Below, piece by piece: positions 43,364 through 52,406 of a DNA stretch of 64,000 bases. The translations under genes were made by a program, and so were the position numbers. The stretch covers positions 62,001-126,000 of the forward strand of contig CANQNG010000002.1 in assembly GCA_947625155.1 (NCBI GenBank). The letters are read 5' to 3'. Origin of the DNA: an uncultured Clostridia bacterium (lineage in GTDB: Bacteria; Bacillota; Clostridia; Oscillospirales; Ruminococcaceae). How positions within the stretch are numbered: the stretch's first letter is position 1; each line of letters starts with the position of its first letter. The notes under the pieces were generated by a model that searched no databases, had not been told where the DNA came from, and saw only the letters and a program-made list of their open reading frames with translations.

Positions 43364-43428
43364 GAAAATAGTATGCGGCATTGACAGAAAAACGTTTGCC
43401 GCAAAATGTACAAGAGAGGAGAACAACT

Positions 43429-44472
43429 ATGGCACAGAATTCGCGCAGGAACTACCGGATCAGGTATGATCGTATTATTTTTGTTGCGGTAATGCTGCTT
43501 GTGATGATATTGATCCTAAGCTCCTGTATCAGCAGCTGCGGAAAAAAAGACAATGATCCCGGTAACACAGAGCCCGGCAACACACTGGACGATCAGCTCC
43601 AGACGGATCCTGTCTCCGGAACACCTGTCCCACAGGCAACACAGCCGCCCAAAGTCACATACTCCACCATTTCCGTGGATACAGAGGATGTACATACAGG
43701 AGACCTGATCCTGTGCAATGCAGAGCATCCCTGTGAATTTGATACGGCTGCCATTTCGGAGGGCACATCAGCCGATGTCAATTTCGTTACCATCAAGAGC
43801 GTTCTGGACACGAAAACCGAAAAGCACTATTCCGCCTCCGACTGGGAAGTCGGACTTGACCGGGATGCGGCGCTCGCTATGGACAGTTGGTTCGAGGGGT
43901 TCTATGCACAAAACCACAACACCGACCTGCGCATGATCGGCGGCTATCGTGCGGATGCCAGCGATCTGGATTTCCGGACAGGCAGAACACTCACCATTGG
44001 CGTATACCCATCCGGTGCAAGTTCCAATTTCTACAGCGCCACAGGCGATTATGCTTGGCTTGCTGAGCACGCTGCCGAATACGGCTTCATCCAGCGTTAT
44101 CCGGAAGAGAAGGACGACTACTTCGATGAGGACATCACTTCCAGAAGATCTGCGGTGTTCCGCTATGTCGGCATCGCACCTGCTGCCTACATCACGGAAA
44201 AAGGCATCTGTCTGGAAGAATTCTTGGAAGAGATCAAGGCATATTCCATTGACAATATGCTCAAAGTGACCAGCGGTACGGCACAGTATGGCATGTATTA
44301 CATGCCTGCCAGCAACGGCAGCCCGAAAACCAGCTTCTCTGTTCCGGCTGGAAATGTAAATTATGAGATCTCCGGCAACAACATGGACGGCTTTGTCATC
44401 ACCATTGCCCTGAATGCAGAAGCAGCCGATACCACACAGACCGAACCGCATTATGAAGATCTGGAAGAATAA
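43429..44472 (+). CDS. Membrane-anchored VanY-fold protein lacking catalytic residues
   Basis: 347 residues. Basic N-terminus, one transmembrane helix (about 16-33, ending SSCISSCGKK), Pro/Thr linker, then a domain aligning with VanY D-Ala-D-Ala carboxypeptidases (about 115-285): RMIGGYRAD for the family VxSGYRS, and WLAEHAAEYGFIQRYP, FRYVG and ITEKGICLEEFLEE matching conserved family stretches. The zinc motif SxHxxGxAxD reads LDFRTGRTLT (His and Asp lost), and ExxHFRYVG reads RSAVFRYVG (Glu and His lost). It is therefore likely a non-catalytic peptidoglycan-binding or sensing protein. Start ATG 43429 with AGAGGAG upstream; monocistronic. Confidence 0.8.
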   Translation: MAQNSRRNYRIRYDRIIFVAVMLLVMILILSSCISSCGKKDNDPGNTEPGNTLDDQLQTDPVSGTPVPQATQPPKVTYSTISVDTEDVHTGDLILCNAEHPCEFDTAAISEGTSADVNFVTIKSVLDTKTEKHYSASDWEVGLDRDAALAMDSWFEGFYAQNHNTDLRMIGGYRADASDLDFRTGRTLTIGVYPSGASSNFYSATGDYAWLAEHAAEYGFIQRYPEEKDDYFDEDITSRRSAVFRYVGIAPAAYITEKGICLEEFLEEIKAYSIDNMLKVTSGTAQYGMYYMPASNGSPKTSFSVPAGNVNYEISGNNMDGFVITIALNAEAADTTQTEPHYEDLEE

Positions 44473-44480
44473 CAGCACAG

Positions 44481-44511
44481 AAATGCCTCCCCGTCCGGGG
44501 AGGCATTTTTT
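44481..44511 (+). terminator. Intrinsic terminator after the VanY-like gene
   Basis: 11-bp stem AATGCCTCCCC (44482-44492) / GGGGAGGCATT (44497-44507), GTCC loop, then TTTTAT. The convergent solute-binding gene ends 2 bases further on. Confidence 0.92.
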
Positions 44512-44512
44512 A

Positions 44513-45778
44513 TCAGGAGCTTGCAATGGCTTTGATGTTGTCATAAAATGTCTTGGCAGCTTCCTCGAGCGTTGCCTGATCATAGACCACTAAATTACAT
44601 GCTTCCGTGAACTTGTCGATCAGATCTTCATTCTCCACGAACGGATCCATCTGTGAAAGCTCCGTATTGCCCTCCATGCAAAGAGAGGCTTCATACTGGA
44701 GACCGGAAAGCATATCATTTTCTTTCAGCGTTTTCTGGGCTGCATTGCTCAGAGGGATACCCTTTTCCACCCCCTGCAAGACAGCCATTTCCGGGGAATT
44801 CAGCAGGAAATCCAGCAGAATGGCAGCTTCTTCCGGGTGTTCCGTATGCTTGCTGATCGCATACATCGTGGCAGGCTTGGCATACCAGTTTTCGCCGCTT
44901 TTTTTGCTGTCCGCTGCCGTATAGGGAGCGATCACGATCTCATATCCCTTTTCCTGTGCGCTGCCGAAATAATTCACCGCATCACTGACCCAAGCTACGC
45001 CGCCCGCATAGATGCCCTTTTCAATGTTCAGCCGGTCATAGTATTCCACCTGCGGAAAGACCTTTTCTGCCACCATCCGGTCATAGAAGTCCAGCATGAC
45101 CTCCAGTTCTTTGACCGTGAAATTCAAAGAACCGTCCTCTTTCAGAAAAGTTTTTCCGGTCACCTGCTCCGCATAGGAAATAGAATACAGCCAGATCGAC
45201 TTGGTAAGTCCGGACATGGGGTAGATACCGTCCGCCTGCATGACCTTGGCAGCTTCTCGCAGATCATCCCATGTTTCGGGAACATCCAGCCCGTACTGAT
45301 CATACAGTGTCTTGTTGATATAGACGGTCTCGGTATTCATGGCGATCGGAATGGCATTGAGCGCCTCTCCCCTTCTGCCGTAGTCCAGCATTTCGGGCGA
45401 AAAATTGGACAGATCCACGAGATCCGCTACATCTTCGATATTATAATACCCTGTTCCGTCCGGAGAGTATTCTGCAAGCCACCCGAAATTGATCTGCATC
45501 ACGTCTGCCTCCGTATCAGATACCATCTGCACCCGGCTCCGGGCTTCATAGCCTGACCACTCTGAATAGCTGACATTGACCCTGATGTCCGGATTCAGCT
45601 CCTCGAACTTTTCCACGGCGGCAATGGTATATTCATTACGGGCATCGTTCCCCCACCATGAGAGAGTGATCTCCACTTGTTCATGCTGCTTTTTCACAAC
45701 AGTCTCTCCTGCACAGCCTGTCAGGAGCAGACAAACTGCGGTGGATACTGCCGCTGCACGCCAACCTCTGCGCATCAT
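44513..45778 (-). CDS. Orphan ABC-type solute-binding lipoprotein (sugar-binding family 1-like)
   Basis: 421 residues. Lipoprotein signal (LLTGCAGE, Cys about 22), then a two-lobed solute-binding domain: ITLSWWGNDARNEYTIAAVEKFEELNPDI (start of lobe 1, family pattern), ADVMQINFGWLAEY, IPIAMNTETVYINKTLYDQYGL and GGVAWVSDAVNYFGSAQ. It resembles carbohydrate-binding proteins of the ExuT/MalE group. No permease or ATPase gene is adjacent; instead it overlaps the stop of a diguanylate cyclase gene by 4 bases (ATGA), with GGAGG 7 bases upstream. A role as a sensor subunit is inferred from this. Confidence 0.88.
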   Translation of the reverse strand: MMRRGWRAAAVSTAVCLLLTGCAGETVVKKQHEQVEITLSWWGNDARNEYTIAAVEKFEELNPDIRVNVSYSEWSGYEARSRVQMVSDTEADVMQINFGWLAEYSPDGTGYYNIEDVADLVDLSNFSPEMLDYGRRGEALNAIPIAMNTETVYINKTLYDQYGLDVPETWDDLREAAKVMQADGIYPMSGLTKSIWLYSISYAEQVTGKTFLKEDGSLNFTVKELEVMLDFYDRMVAEKVFPQVEYYDRLNIEKGIYAGGVAWVSDAVNYFGSAQEKGYEIVIAPYTAADSKKSGENWYAKPATMYAISKHTEHPEEAAILLDFLLNSPEMAVLQGVEKGIPLSNAAQKTLKENDMLSGLQYEASLCMEGNTELSQMDPFVENEDLIDKFTEACNLVVYDQATLEEAAKTFYDNIKAIASS

Positions 45779-47271
45779 TCCTTCACCTCCGGCTCACCGA
45801 TGGTATAGGTGTCCTTGCCCCTTTCTTTGGAGGCATACAATGCCTTATCCGCAATGTGATACATAGACTTGAAATCATCGCCCTGCCCTCGAAAGATCGC
45901 AACACCGATGCTGGCAGAGATCTTGTATTTGCCGTCATCGCCTGTATAATTGCCGCGGAATGCCTGACAAAGCGCTTCACACTTAGCCTTCACAAACTCC
46001 GTATAATCCACGCCATCCTCCGGGGAAACGTTCATGAACACACAGAATTCATCTCCGCCGATCCTGCCGAGGAGATCCACTGTGGAAAACTCTGCACGCA
46101 GGATACTGCCGATCTTGGCAAGCACCTGATCGCCGTAGGCATGCCCCAGCGTATCGTTGACCCCTTTGAAATTATCCACATCCAACAAGATAAGGGCATG
46201 CTGTTCAAAGTTCAGGGCATTGGCGAGCCGATTCTCCGTATACTCCTCAAAAGAGCGCTTGTTCAGAATACCAGTCAATTGATCGGTATGCGCTTTCGTG
46301 TCCAGGCTTGCCACAAAGGCTTCCACCGGTCTTGTCATCCGCAAAGACAGCACCACGCCCAGAAGTGCAGCCAGCAATGCCGCCAGTATCGCTGCGAAGC
46401 AGACAAAAACACGCAATGTCTGCATTTCTTTCAAAATGATCGGGGTCGGGATGGAGCAGATGACATACCAGTCATCGCCGCACCCGGTCACCGTCACCAG
46501 ATAGGCATTATCCATGGCTGTGGTAGCATTATGATCTTTCACCCGCTGCATGATCTGCTCCGGAAGCGGCTGACCGACCTCATCCTGCACCGAGGAATAC
46601 AAAATATCATAATTCTGGTTCGTCAGGCGGATCTCCATATCGCTCATGGTCTCCGGGTTGTCAAATACGTCCTCCAGCTCGTCGGTATAGAAAGAAATGA
46701 CCAGCAGCGCATTGTCATGGATGCGCTTGACATAGTAGATCCGTTTGAAATTCCCCTGAAATCCTGCTGCCCAGCCGTCACGGGTACGCTGGTTGGTGAT
46801 CATCGATGCCAACTCCTCATAGATCTCATCACCGAACAAATTGACCGTGCCATTGGAAATTTTGCCGACCGTGCGGTTATTGCGGTAAACGATGCCATAA
46901 TCCACAAAGTTTTCCATGATGCAGAGACTGTAGAGCTTGTCTGAAATGATCTTCTCGGTATTGATCGCCTCGTACTCGTCATTATCGGGGTCAGTCGCAT
47001 CATATGTATATGTCTCTTCTGAAGCAAAAGCCAGCGTAGCGATCGTTTCCATCCTTGCAAGATAGCTGTCCATATTCAGCTTCATCTGTACATTCAGGGA
47101 AGAAGCAAGCGAGCTGACCTTGCTCTTGAGCATACGGTCTGCCGTTTGCAGTGCCAGAAGAGAAACCAGCAGTACTGCGACCACAACGATCAGGATATAA
47201 CCGCCGATCATGGAGTATTTCAGGCTCTTGATCTGCTTCAGGCTCGGGGTAGGATACTTCTGCCGTTCCAT
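45775..47271 (-). CDS. Membrane diguanylate cyclase with extracytoplasmic sensor domain
   Basis: 498 residues. Transmembrane helix (about 20-42), extracytoplasmic Cache-like sensor (about 45-280: MDSYLARMETIATLAF, FKRIYYVKRIHDNALLVISFYTD), second helix (about 290-312), then a GGDEF domain (about 330-490) with the active motif RIGGDEFCVF and DVDNFKGVNDTLGHAYGD. The RxxD inhibitory site five residues before GGDEF reads STVD, so product inhibition is probably absent. Makes cyclic di-GMP in response to an external signal. Start ATG 47271 (AAAGGAG 6 bases upstream); a -10-like TATAAT lies at 47322-47327. Confidence 0.92.
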   Translation of the reverse strand: MERQKYPTPSLKQIKSLKYSMIGGYILIVVVAVLLVSLLALQTADRMLKSKVSSLASSLNVQMKLNMDSYLARMETIATLAFASEETYTYDATDPDNDEYEAINTEKIISDKLYSLCIMENFVDYGIVYRNNRTVGKISNGTVNLFGDEIYEELASMITNQRTRDGWAAGFQGNFKRIYYVKRIHDNALLVISFYTDELEDVFDNPETMSDMEIRLTNQNYDILYSSVQDEVGQPLPEQIMQRVKDHNATTAMDNAYLVTVTGCGDDWYVICSIPTPIILKEMQTLRVFVCFAAILAALLAALLGVVLSLRMTRPVEAFVASLDTKAHTDQLTGILNKRSFEEYTENRLANALNFEQHALILLDVDNFKGVNDTLGHAYGDQVLAKIGSILRAEFSTVDLLGRIGGDEFCVFMNVSPEDGVDYTEFVKAKCEALCQAFRGNYTGDDGKYKISASIGVAIFRGQGDDFKSMYHIADKALYASKERGKDTYTIGEPEVKE

Positions 47272-47475
47272 GCTGCTCTCCTTTACGATCATTTTGCCTA
47301 TCAAATAGACATGCATAATTCATTATAACATGTATTGCGGAAATATTCATGAATTTTTTGTGAAAATTTTATTTCAAAAGCAAGATCTCCCCGCAAAGCT
47401 GGATCAGTGCAGGAAATGGATCGTATTTCTGTTTTCCCATATATTGAACTGTGTGTATTTTTTCTGTTCTGGTAC

Positions 47476-47504
47476 TTGCATTTCTCTGCAAAAGATGCTA
47501 TAAT
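47476..47504 (+). promoter_or_regulatory. Promoter of the MoxR-DUF58-transglutaminase-DnaD-DnaI operon
   Basis: TTGCAT (47476-47481), 17 bases, TATAAT (47499-47504). A start near 47511 would leave a leader of only about 12 bases if translation begins at ATG 47523. Confidence 0.75.
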
Positions 47505-47522
47505 AAAAAACAGGACATCTTC

Positions 47523-48539
47523 ATGAAAGGAAATCAAAACTCTATGTCACATCCTGTCAACGCAAAGTCCGCCGTCAGAACAGAGCGATCATCCAATCAC
47601 TCTCCCTCCCTGCACCCGGTCCTCCAAGAAATGCTCCGGGAGATCGAAAAGGCAGTCAACGGTAAGCGTGAGGTGATCTATAAGGTGCTGCTTGCTATAC
47701 TGGCAGGCGGTCACATCCTTCTGGAGGATATGCCCGGTGTCGGCAAGACCACACTGGCGCTTGCCATTTCCAAAACACTGGCGCTGTCCTGTAAGCGCAT
47801 CCAGTTCACACCGGATGTTTTGCCGACAGATGTTGTGGGCTTTACGATGTACCATAAGGAAAGCAACACCTTTTCTTTTAAGAAAGGTGCTGCCTTTTGC
47901 AATCTGCTGCTTGCGGACGAGATCAACCGCACCTCCAGCAAGACACAGTCTGCACTGCTGGAGCTAATGGAGGAAGGTTCCGTCACGGTGGACGGCGTGA
48001 CACATGCGCTGCCTGCGCCGCACATCGTCATCGCCACGCAGAACCCGATCACCTGCGTGGGTACGCAGAAGCTGCCGGAATCCCAGCTTGACCGTTTTTT
48101 GGTGCGGCTCTCTATCGGCTACCCCAAAGAGCAGGATGAAGTGGACATGCTGAAAGCAAGGCAAACTGCCGATCCTCTGAAGTCTGTACGGCAGGTCGCA
48201 GATGCCGCCGTACTGCTGCAGCTCCGGCGGGAAACGGAACAGATCTATGTCAGCGAAACGCTTTACCAGTATATCGTCTCCCTCACAAATGCCACACGCT
48301 CTCATCCCGCTATCCGGCTGGGTGTCAGCCCGAGAGGCTCACTGGCGCTGATGCAAATGGCAAAGGCTTCTGCCTATGCCGAGGGGCGGGACTACCTGCT
48401 GCCGGATGACATCGCCTATGTCTGCCCGGATGTGTTCTGCCATAGGATACTGCTGCACGGCGCAAACCCCGGTGCAGAGGAAGCACAGGCTGTCATTCAG
48501 GAGATACTGGCTTCTACGCCGCTGCCATGGACGGACTGA
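47523..48539 (+). CDS. MoxR-family AAA+ ATPase
   Basis: 338 residues from ATG 47523 (331 from ATG 47544; the first has AGGA 7 bases upstream, the second AAAGGA 12 bases upstream, so the choice is uncertain). Walker A EDMPGVGKTTLA (about 70), Walker B LLADEINR, sensor ATQNPI and the C-terminal lid with GVSPRGSLALMQMAKA. MoxR proteins act as chaperones that activate partners containing vWA or DUF58 domains. The next gene encodes such a DUF58 partner. Confidence 0.94.
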   Translation: MKGNQNSMSHPVNAKSAVRTERSSNHSPSLHPVLQEMLREIEKAVNGKREVIYKVLLAILAGGHILLEDMPGVGKTTLALAISKTLALSCKRIQFTPDVLPTDVVGFTMYHKESNTFSFKKGAAFCNLLLADEINRTSSKTQSALLELMEEGSVTVDGVTHALPAPHIVIATQNPITCVGTQKLPESQLDRFLVRLSIGYPKEQDEVDMLKARQTADPLKSVRQVADAAVLLQLRRETEQIYVSETLYQYIVSLTNATRSHPAIRLGVSPRGSLALMQMAKASAYAEGRDYLLPDDIAYVCPDVFCHRILLHGANPGAEEAQAVIQEILASTPLPWTD

Positions 48540-48543
48540 TACT

Positions 48544-49710
48544 ATGATACGGTCAAAGCTGATCTATCTGGCACTTCTGTGCGGACTGACGATCTTTTAC
48601 ATCTTATATATAGAGTCTCTCCCGCTCCTGTTTCTGATCAGTGTACTGCTGCTGCCGATCATTCTGAAAGCAGGGCTGGTCTGGCTGCATTTCCGGTCGG
48701 AAGGAACGGTTTCCTGTCAGGTGCGATCCTGTACAGCAGAGACCTCTGTGCCGGTCACAGTTACGGTCAGGAACCGTTCGCCCTTCTTCTTTTCAAGAGG
48801 TGAAGCGGTGCTTCGTGTTGTGCATTCTTTCGGAACAGAGCCGGAGACAGTGCGGCTGAAATTTCCAGTCCGTGCCAACAACACCACAAGCCTGTCTTTC
48901 TATATGCAGGCAGTTTTCTGCGGAGCTGCACAGGTAAAGCTCGTTCGTCTGCGGGTGTTTGACCTGTTCCGGCTCTTTCACACGAATATCCCCGTGACAG
49001 ACCGCACCGTCTCTCTGCTGATACTGCCAAAGCCTCTGCTGCTCCCTTTGGAGGAGACTGCACCGCCGGCAGAACAGCCGGACAGCGAGCAGTTTGCCGA
49101 CAAGCCCGGAGACGATCCGTCGGAGATCTACGGCATCCGGGAATATATGCCCGGCGACCCCGTCAGCCGGATGCACTGGAAGCTCAGTTCCCGCAGCGAG
49201 ACTATGATGCTCAAGGAATTCAGCTGCCCGGTGGAACGGCTGGCACTGCTGCTGGTGGAATATCAGGTCTCCGGCAACAGGCAGGCTGACCTGAAAGCAG
49301 CGCAGCTCCTGCTGACGGCTGTCTATTCCGTGGCACTGGAGCTGATGACACTGTCACATCCCTGCATTCTTGCATGGTATGATACCGAACAGCAGCAGCT
49401 TTTCACGCAGAAGCCTGCCGATCAGGAGGCACTGGCGGAGAGCTTTCGGCTGCTGTACCATTCCCTTTTCTCCATGGAGGGGCATCCTGATCCGATCCGG
49501 GAGGCGTTGGCGGGGATGGTCTTTTCTTCGGCGACTTTGTTCACAAATCAGCCAGACACGGGTCTGATCTCTTTGCTGGAAAAGGATATTATTGCCAACC
49601 AGCGTGATCTTCTGATCACAGGGGAGGTACAGACGCTGCCGGTCTCTGACCGGATAGACGTGCAGGTACTCCGACCGGATGAGCCGGTCCATATTCGATT
49701 GATAGTCTGA
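48544..49710 (+). CDS. DUF58-domain membrane protein
   Basis: 388 residues. Two N-terminal transmembrane helices (about 5-22, 26-45) and an extracytoplasmic beta-rich region. The DUF58 signature follows near 195-220: SEIYGIREYMPGDPVSRMHWKLSSRS. Starts 4 bases after the MoxR stop and probably relies on coupled translation, since no strong ribosome binding site is visible. The usual partner of MoxR ATPases; thought to act in envelope assembly or stress. Confidence 0.92.
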   Translation: MIRSKLIYLALLCGLTIFYILYIESLPLLFLISVLLLPIILKAGLVWLHFRSEGTVSCQVRSCTAETSVPVTVTVRNRSPFFFSRGEAVLRVVHSFGTEPETVRLKFPVRANNTTSLSFYMQAVFCGAAQVKLVRLRVFDLFRLFHTNIPVTDRTVSLLILPKPLLLPLEETAPPAEQPDSEQFADKPGDDPSEIYGIREYMPGDPVSRMHWKLSSRSETMMLKEFSCPVERLALLLVEYQVSGNRQADLKAAQLLLTAVYSVALELMTLSHPCILAWYDTEQQQLFTQKPADQEALAESFRLLYHSLFSMEGHPDPIREALAGMVFSSATLFTNQPDTGLISLLEKDIIANQRDLLITGEVQTLPVSDRIDVQVLRPDEPVHIRLIV

Positions 49711-49730
49711 CTTTTGAGGTGGATCTTGGG

Positions 49731-52391
49731 ATGAAACAACGGCGCAGCAGCTCAGAAAGCGGTATCCGCATTGAAAATACCCTGTCTATGGCATTACAGC
49801 GCCGCAGCAGCAGACGAAATTATCCGGAACTGCTGCTGATCGCAGCTCTGGGTGTCATGAGCTGCTTCTTTACTTTCGAGACCATGTTTTCTCCGGTCTG
49901 CGATCTCCCTCTGGTGCTGCTGTTTGGCACAGGGGTGATGGTGTTTCTGTCATGGCATGCCCTGCACACGGAAAGCAAGCATATTTCCCTGCTGCTGTTC
50001 ATGGCGGTATTCGGCGGTTTCTTTTTCCATAAACGCATGGAACTGGCGGCGGGTCTGTCCAACATCCTGAATGCCGTCTGCCAGACGATCTACCGGACGG
50101 ACTGGGAATATTTCCATGTCAGCTCCGATCACTCCGAGGTATCCAGCACCACACTGGTGATCTGTTTTGTGCTGGTACCCATTATCTGGCTGACGGTCTA
50201 TGCTGTCGTCCGCTACCGGAATTTTTTCCTCAGCTTTCTCATTACGTTCCCCTTTGCGGAGATCGGGCTTTTCTTCGGCATCGAACCGAAGCATATCCCG
50301 GCAGCGGCATTGTTCTCTTTCTGGTGCGGCATGGCTGCTGTACAGTTGGCAGAAGGCTCAGGTCCGATCCGGAATACGGCAGGCTTCGTCCGGCGGAAAA
50401 ATGCGTTCTATCCGGTCTCCGGCATGCGGTTTCTGGTGACAGAATATGCCGGGTGTACGGCGGTCATCCTTTCTTTCTGCATCTGCATGCTTGTCGAGGG
50501 GGCGCTGCATGTGTTCCCCTATGAACGCCCTGAAAAGGTCAAGCAGATGCGTACCGACTTTCAGTATTACGCATCCGATATTGACTGGTCGGATCTGTCA
50601 ACGGTATTTCCGTTTCTGTCCAGCCGATCCGGTTTCAGCCGGGACGAGGTGCTGCATCTGGGGAGAGTGGATAAAAAAACATCCGAAAAGGCTGAACTGT
50701 CTGCCGTTTCCTTTTCTGCCAAGCCGTCCGGCATGATCTATCTCAAGTACAGGACGTTCCACCGCTATGACAAGAGCAGTTGGAAAATGCTGGACAGTTC
50801 GGTCTATGAGGCGGAGATCTTCGATACGATGCAGCAGGTAAACTGCTACCCGGCGGAATTTTTAGGGCTGACGATGCGGTCCTTTCTGGATGAGGACATC
50901 GAGATGACCTTGAGCGGGACGGACGATATTCTTTCGGAATGCGTACCCTACACATTCAAGGCGGATGCCAAGATCACATGCAGCCCGGATGACTCGTTCG
51001 ACACCAAAACCAAAACATACACGATCATCGGCGATCAGGATCTGGAAGCGGCACTTCAACACATGACGATGGCGCATTTCACATCCGAAGAGCTGCTGGA
51101 TCGTCTGCCGGATGCACAGAAAGAAGTACTCCAGCCGCCCGACCCGCACGTGCTTTCCGCTCCTGTAACGCTGCCCGATGGAGTGCCCGGCGAAAAAGCG
51201 GCAGAAGCTGCCATACTTTGCAAAGACGGCTATACGGATCTTGTACGGGAACAGTATCTGACGATACCCGATACCGAGGATGCCCGGCATATCTATGCTG
51301 CCTATGCGGACATTCTGGACAATGTGCCGAAGACGATGGAGCCTGCGGAGATCATACAGGTGCTTCAGGCGCTCCGGGAGCGCATGTGTGAAAATGTCAC
51401 CTATTCCCTTGCCCCCGGAAAGACACCGCCCAACGAGGACTTTGCAGCCTATTTTTTGCTTGACCATAAAATGGGCTATTGTATGCACTATGCTACAGCC
51501 GGCGTACTGCTGGCAAGGATGGCTGGCATTCCCGCAAGATACTGCGAGGGCTATGTCATCGACAGTGAAGAACTCACCCGGTCTGATGAAAACGGTGTTG
51601 TATCCTATTCTACAGCCGTGCGGGACAACGATGCCCATGCTTGGGCGGAGATCTATATAGAGGGCTTTGGCTGGATACCCTTTGAGTTTACTTACACCTA
51701 TTTTGAACAGCCTGCCACAGAACCGGAAACGGGATCCCTTACGGAGACCAATGCCACCGAAACTGAAACTGAAATGCCTGCACTTTCCACAGAGGTGCAG
51801 ACCGACCCGGAAAGCACGGAAGCCACAGAAAGCACAAATGCAGTGTCCGGCATGGCATCCGCTCCCGTAAGTTCCGGCACGCACACGGTATCAGCACACG
51901 CAGCGGCAACGGAAGCAAGTACAGAGCGCTATACGGAGGAACAGGTACAGCCCGGAAAAATACACTTGGTCCTGCTGGTGCTGGGAAGTATGGTATGTGT
52001 GATCGCCGTCATTGCGGGGTTTGTCATCGCAAGAAATGCCGCACTGCGCAAGCGCAGACAGCTTCTGTATCAGAAAAACATCCGCAAGGTCGCAGAAACG
52101 CTCTGGAAACATCTGCTGGATCTGTTGAGGGAATGCGGAGCCAATACCTGCACGGGCACTTCTGCCGCTTTACAGGAAGAAGCAGAAAAGCATTGTGCAG
52201 CATTCATGGATACAGACTTGCTGACACAGGCATTACAGGCGGGTACAAAGCTGCGCTACAGTCCGTATGATCCAACACAAAATGAACTGAAACTGCTCCA
52301 CAGCGCCTGTCAGCTCCTTTCGGAGGGGTTGTATGGAGCTGCTTCTCCCGCAAAGAAATTTATCTATAAATGGCTGCGCCATTATCTATAA
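49731..52391 (+). CDS. Multi-pass membrane transglutaminase-like (TgpA-type) protein
   Basis: 886 residues. About six N-terminal helices (about 30-215, with another near 235-255), an extracytoplasmic region, and a transglutaminase-like core (about 575-660) with nucleophile Cys in MGYCMHYATAGVLLARM, Arg-Tyr in IPARYCEGYV, and His in DNDAHAWAEIYI. The third triad position is Glu (WIPFEFT) instead of Asp. A Thr/Glu/Ser linker (about 670-740), another helix (about 745-770) and a cytoplasmic tail follow. Start ATG 49731 after GAGGTGG. TgpA-like proteins are commonly co-encoded with MoxR and DUF58. Confidence 0.9.
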   Translation: MKQRRSSSESGIRIENTLSMALQRRSSRRNYPELLLIAALGVMSCFFTFETMFSPVCDLPLVLLFGTGVMVFLSWHALHTESKHISLLLFMAVFGGFFFHKRMELAAGLSNILNAVCQTIYRTDWEYFHVSSDHSEVSSTTLVICFVLVPIIWLTVYAVVRYRNFFLSFLITFPFAEIGLFFGIEPKHIPAAALFSFWCGMAAVQLAEGSGPIRNTAGFVRRKNAFYPVSGMRFLVTEYAGCTAVILSFCICMLVEGALHVFPYERPEKVKQMRTDFQYYASDIDWSDLSTVFPFLSSRSGFSRDEVLHLGRVDKKTSEKAELSAVSFSAKPSGMIYLKYRTFHRYDKSSWKMLDSSVYEAEIFDTMQQVNCYPAEFLGLTMRSFLDEDIEMTLSGTDDILSECVPYTFKADAKITCSPDDSFDTKTKTYTIIGDQDLEAALQHMTMAHFTSEELLDRLPDAQKEVLQPPDPHVLSAPVTLPDGVPGEKAAEAAILCKDGYTDLVREQYLTIPDTEDARHIYAAYADILDNVPKTMEPAEIIQVLQALRERMCENVTYSLAPGKTPPNEDFAAYFLLDHKMGYCMHYATAGVLLARMAGIPARYCEGYVIDSEELTRSDENGVVSYSTAVRDNDAHAWAEIYIEGFGWIPFEFTYTYFEQPATEPETGSLTETNATETETEMPALSTEVQTDPESTEATESTNAVSGMASAPVSSGTHTVSAHAAATEASTERYTEEQVQPGKIHLVLLVLGSMVCVIAVIAGFVIARNAALRKRRQLLYQKNIRKVAETLWKHLLDLLRECGANTCTGTSAALQEEAEKHCAAFMDTDLLTQALQAGTKLRYSPYDPTQNELKLLHSACQLLSEGLYGAASPAKKFIYKWLRHYL

Positions 52392-52406
52392 CAGGAGGTC
52401 TTTACG

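Larger units (their letters stand above)
43081..43428. other. Divergent intergenic region between the sigma operon and the VanY-like gene
   Basis: 348 bases with no gene. It holds a minus-strand promoter (43246-43275), a plus-strand promoter (43335-43363) and, in the sigma leader, a 12-bp perfect palindrome CATTCCGGAATG (43096-43107). A short hairpin CCGGT-GCATT-ACCGG lies just beyond that palindrome. Confidence 0.7.
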
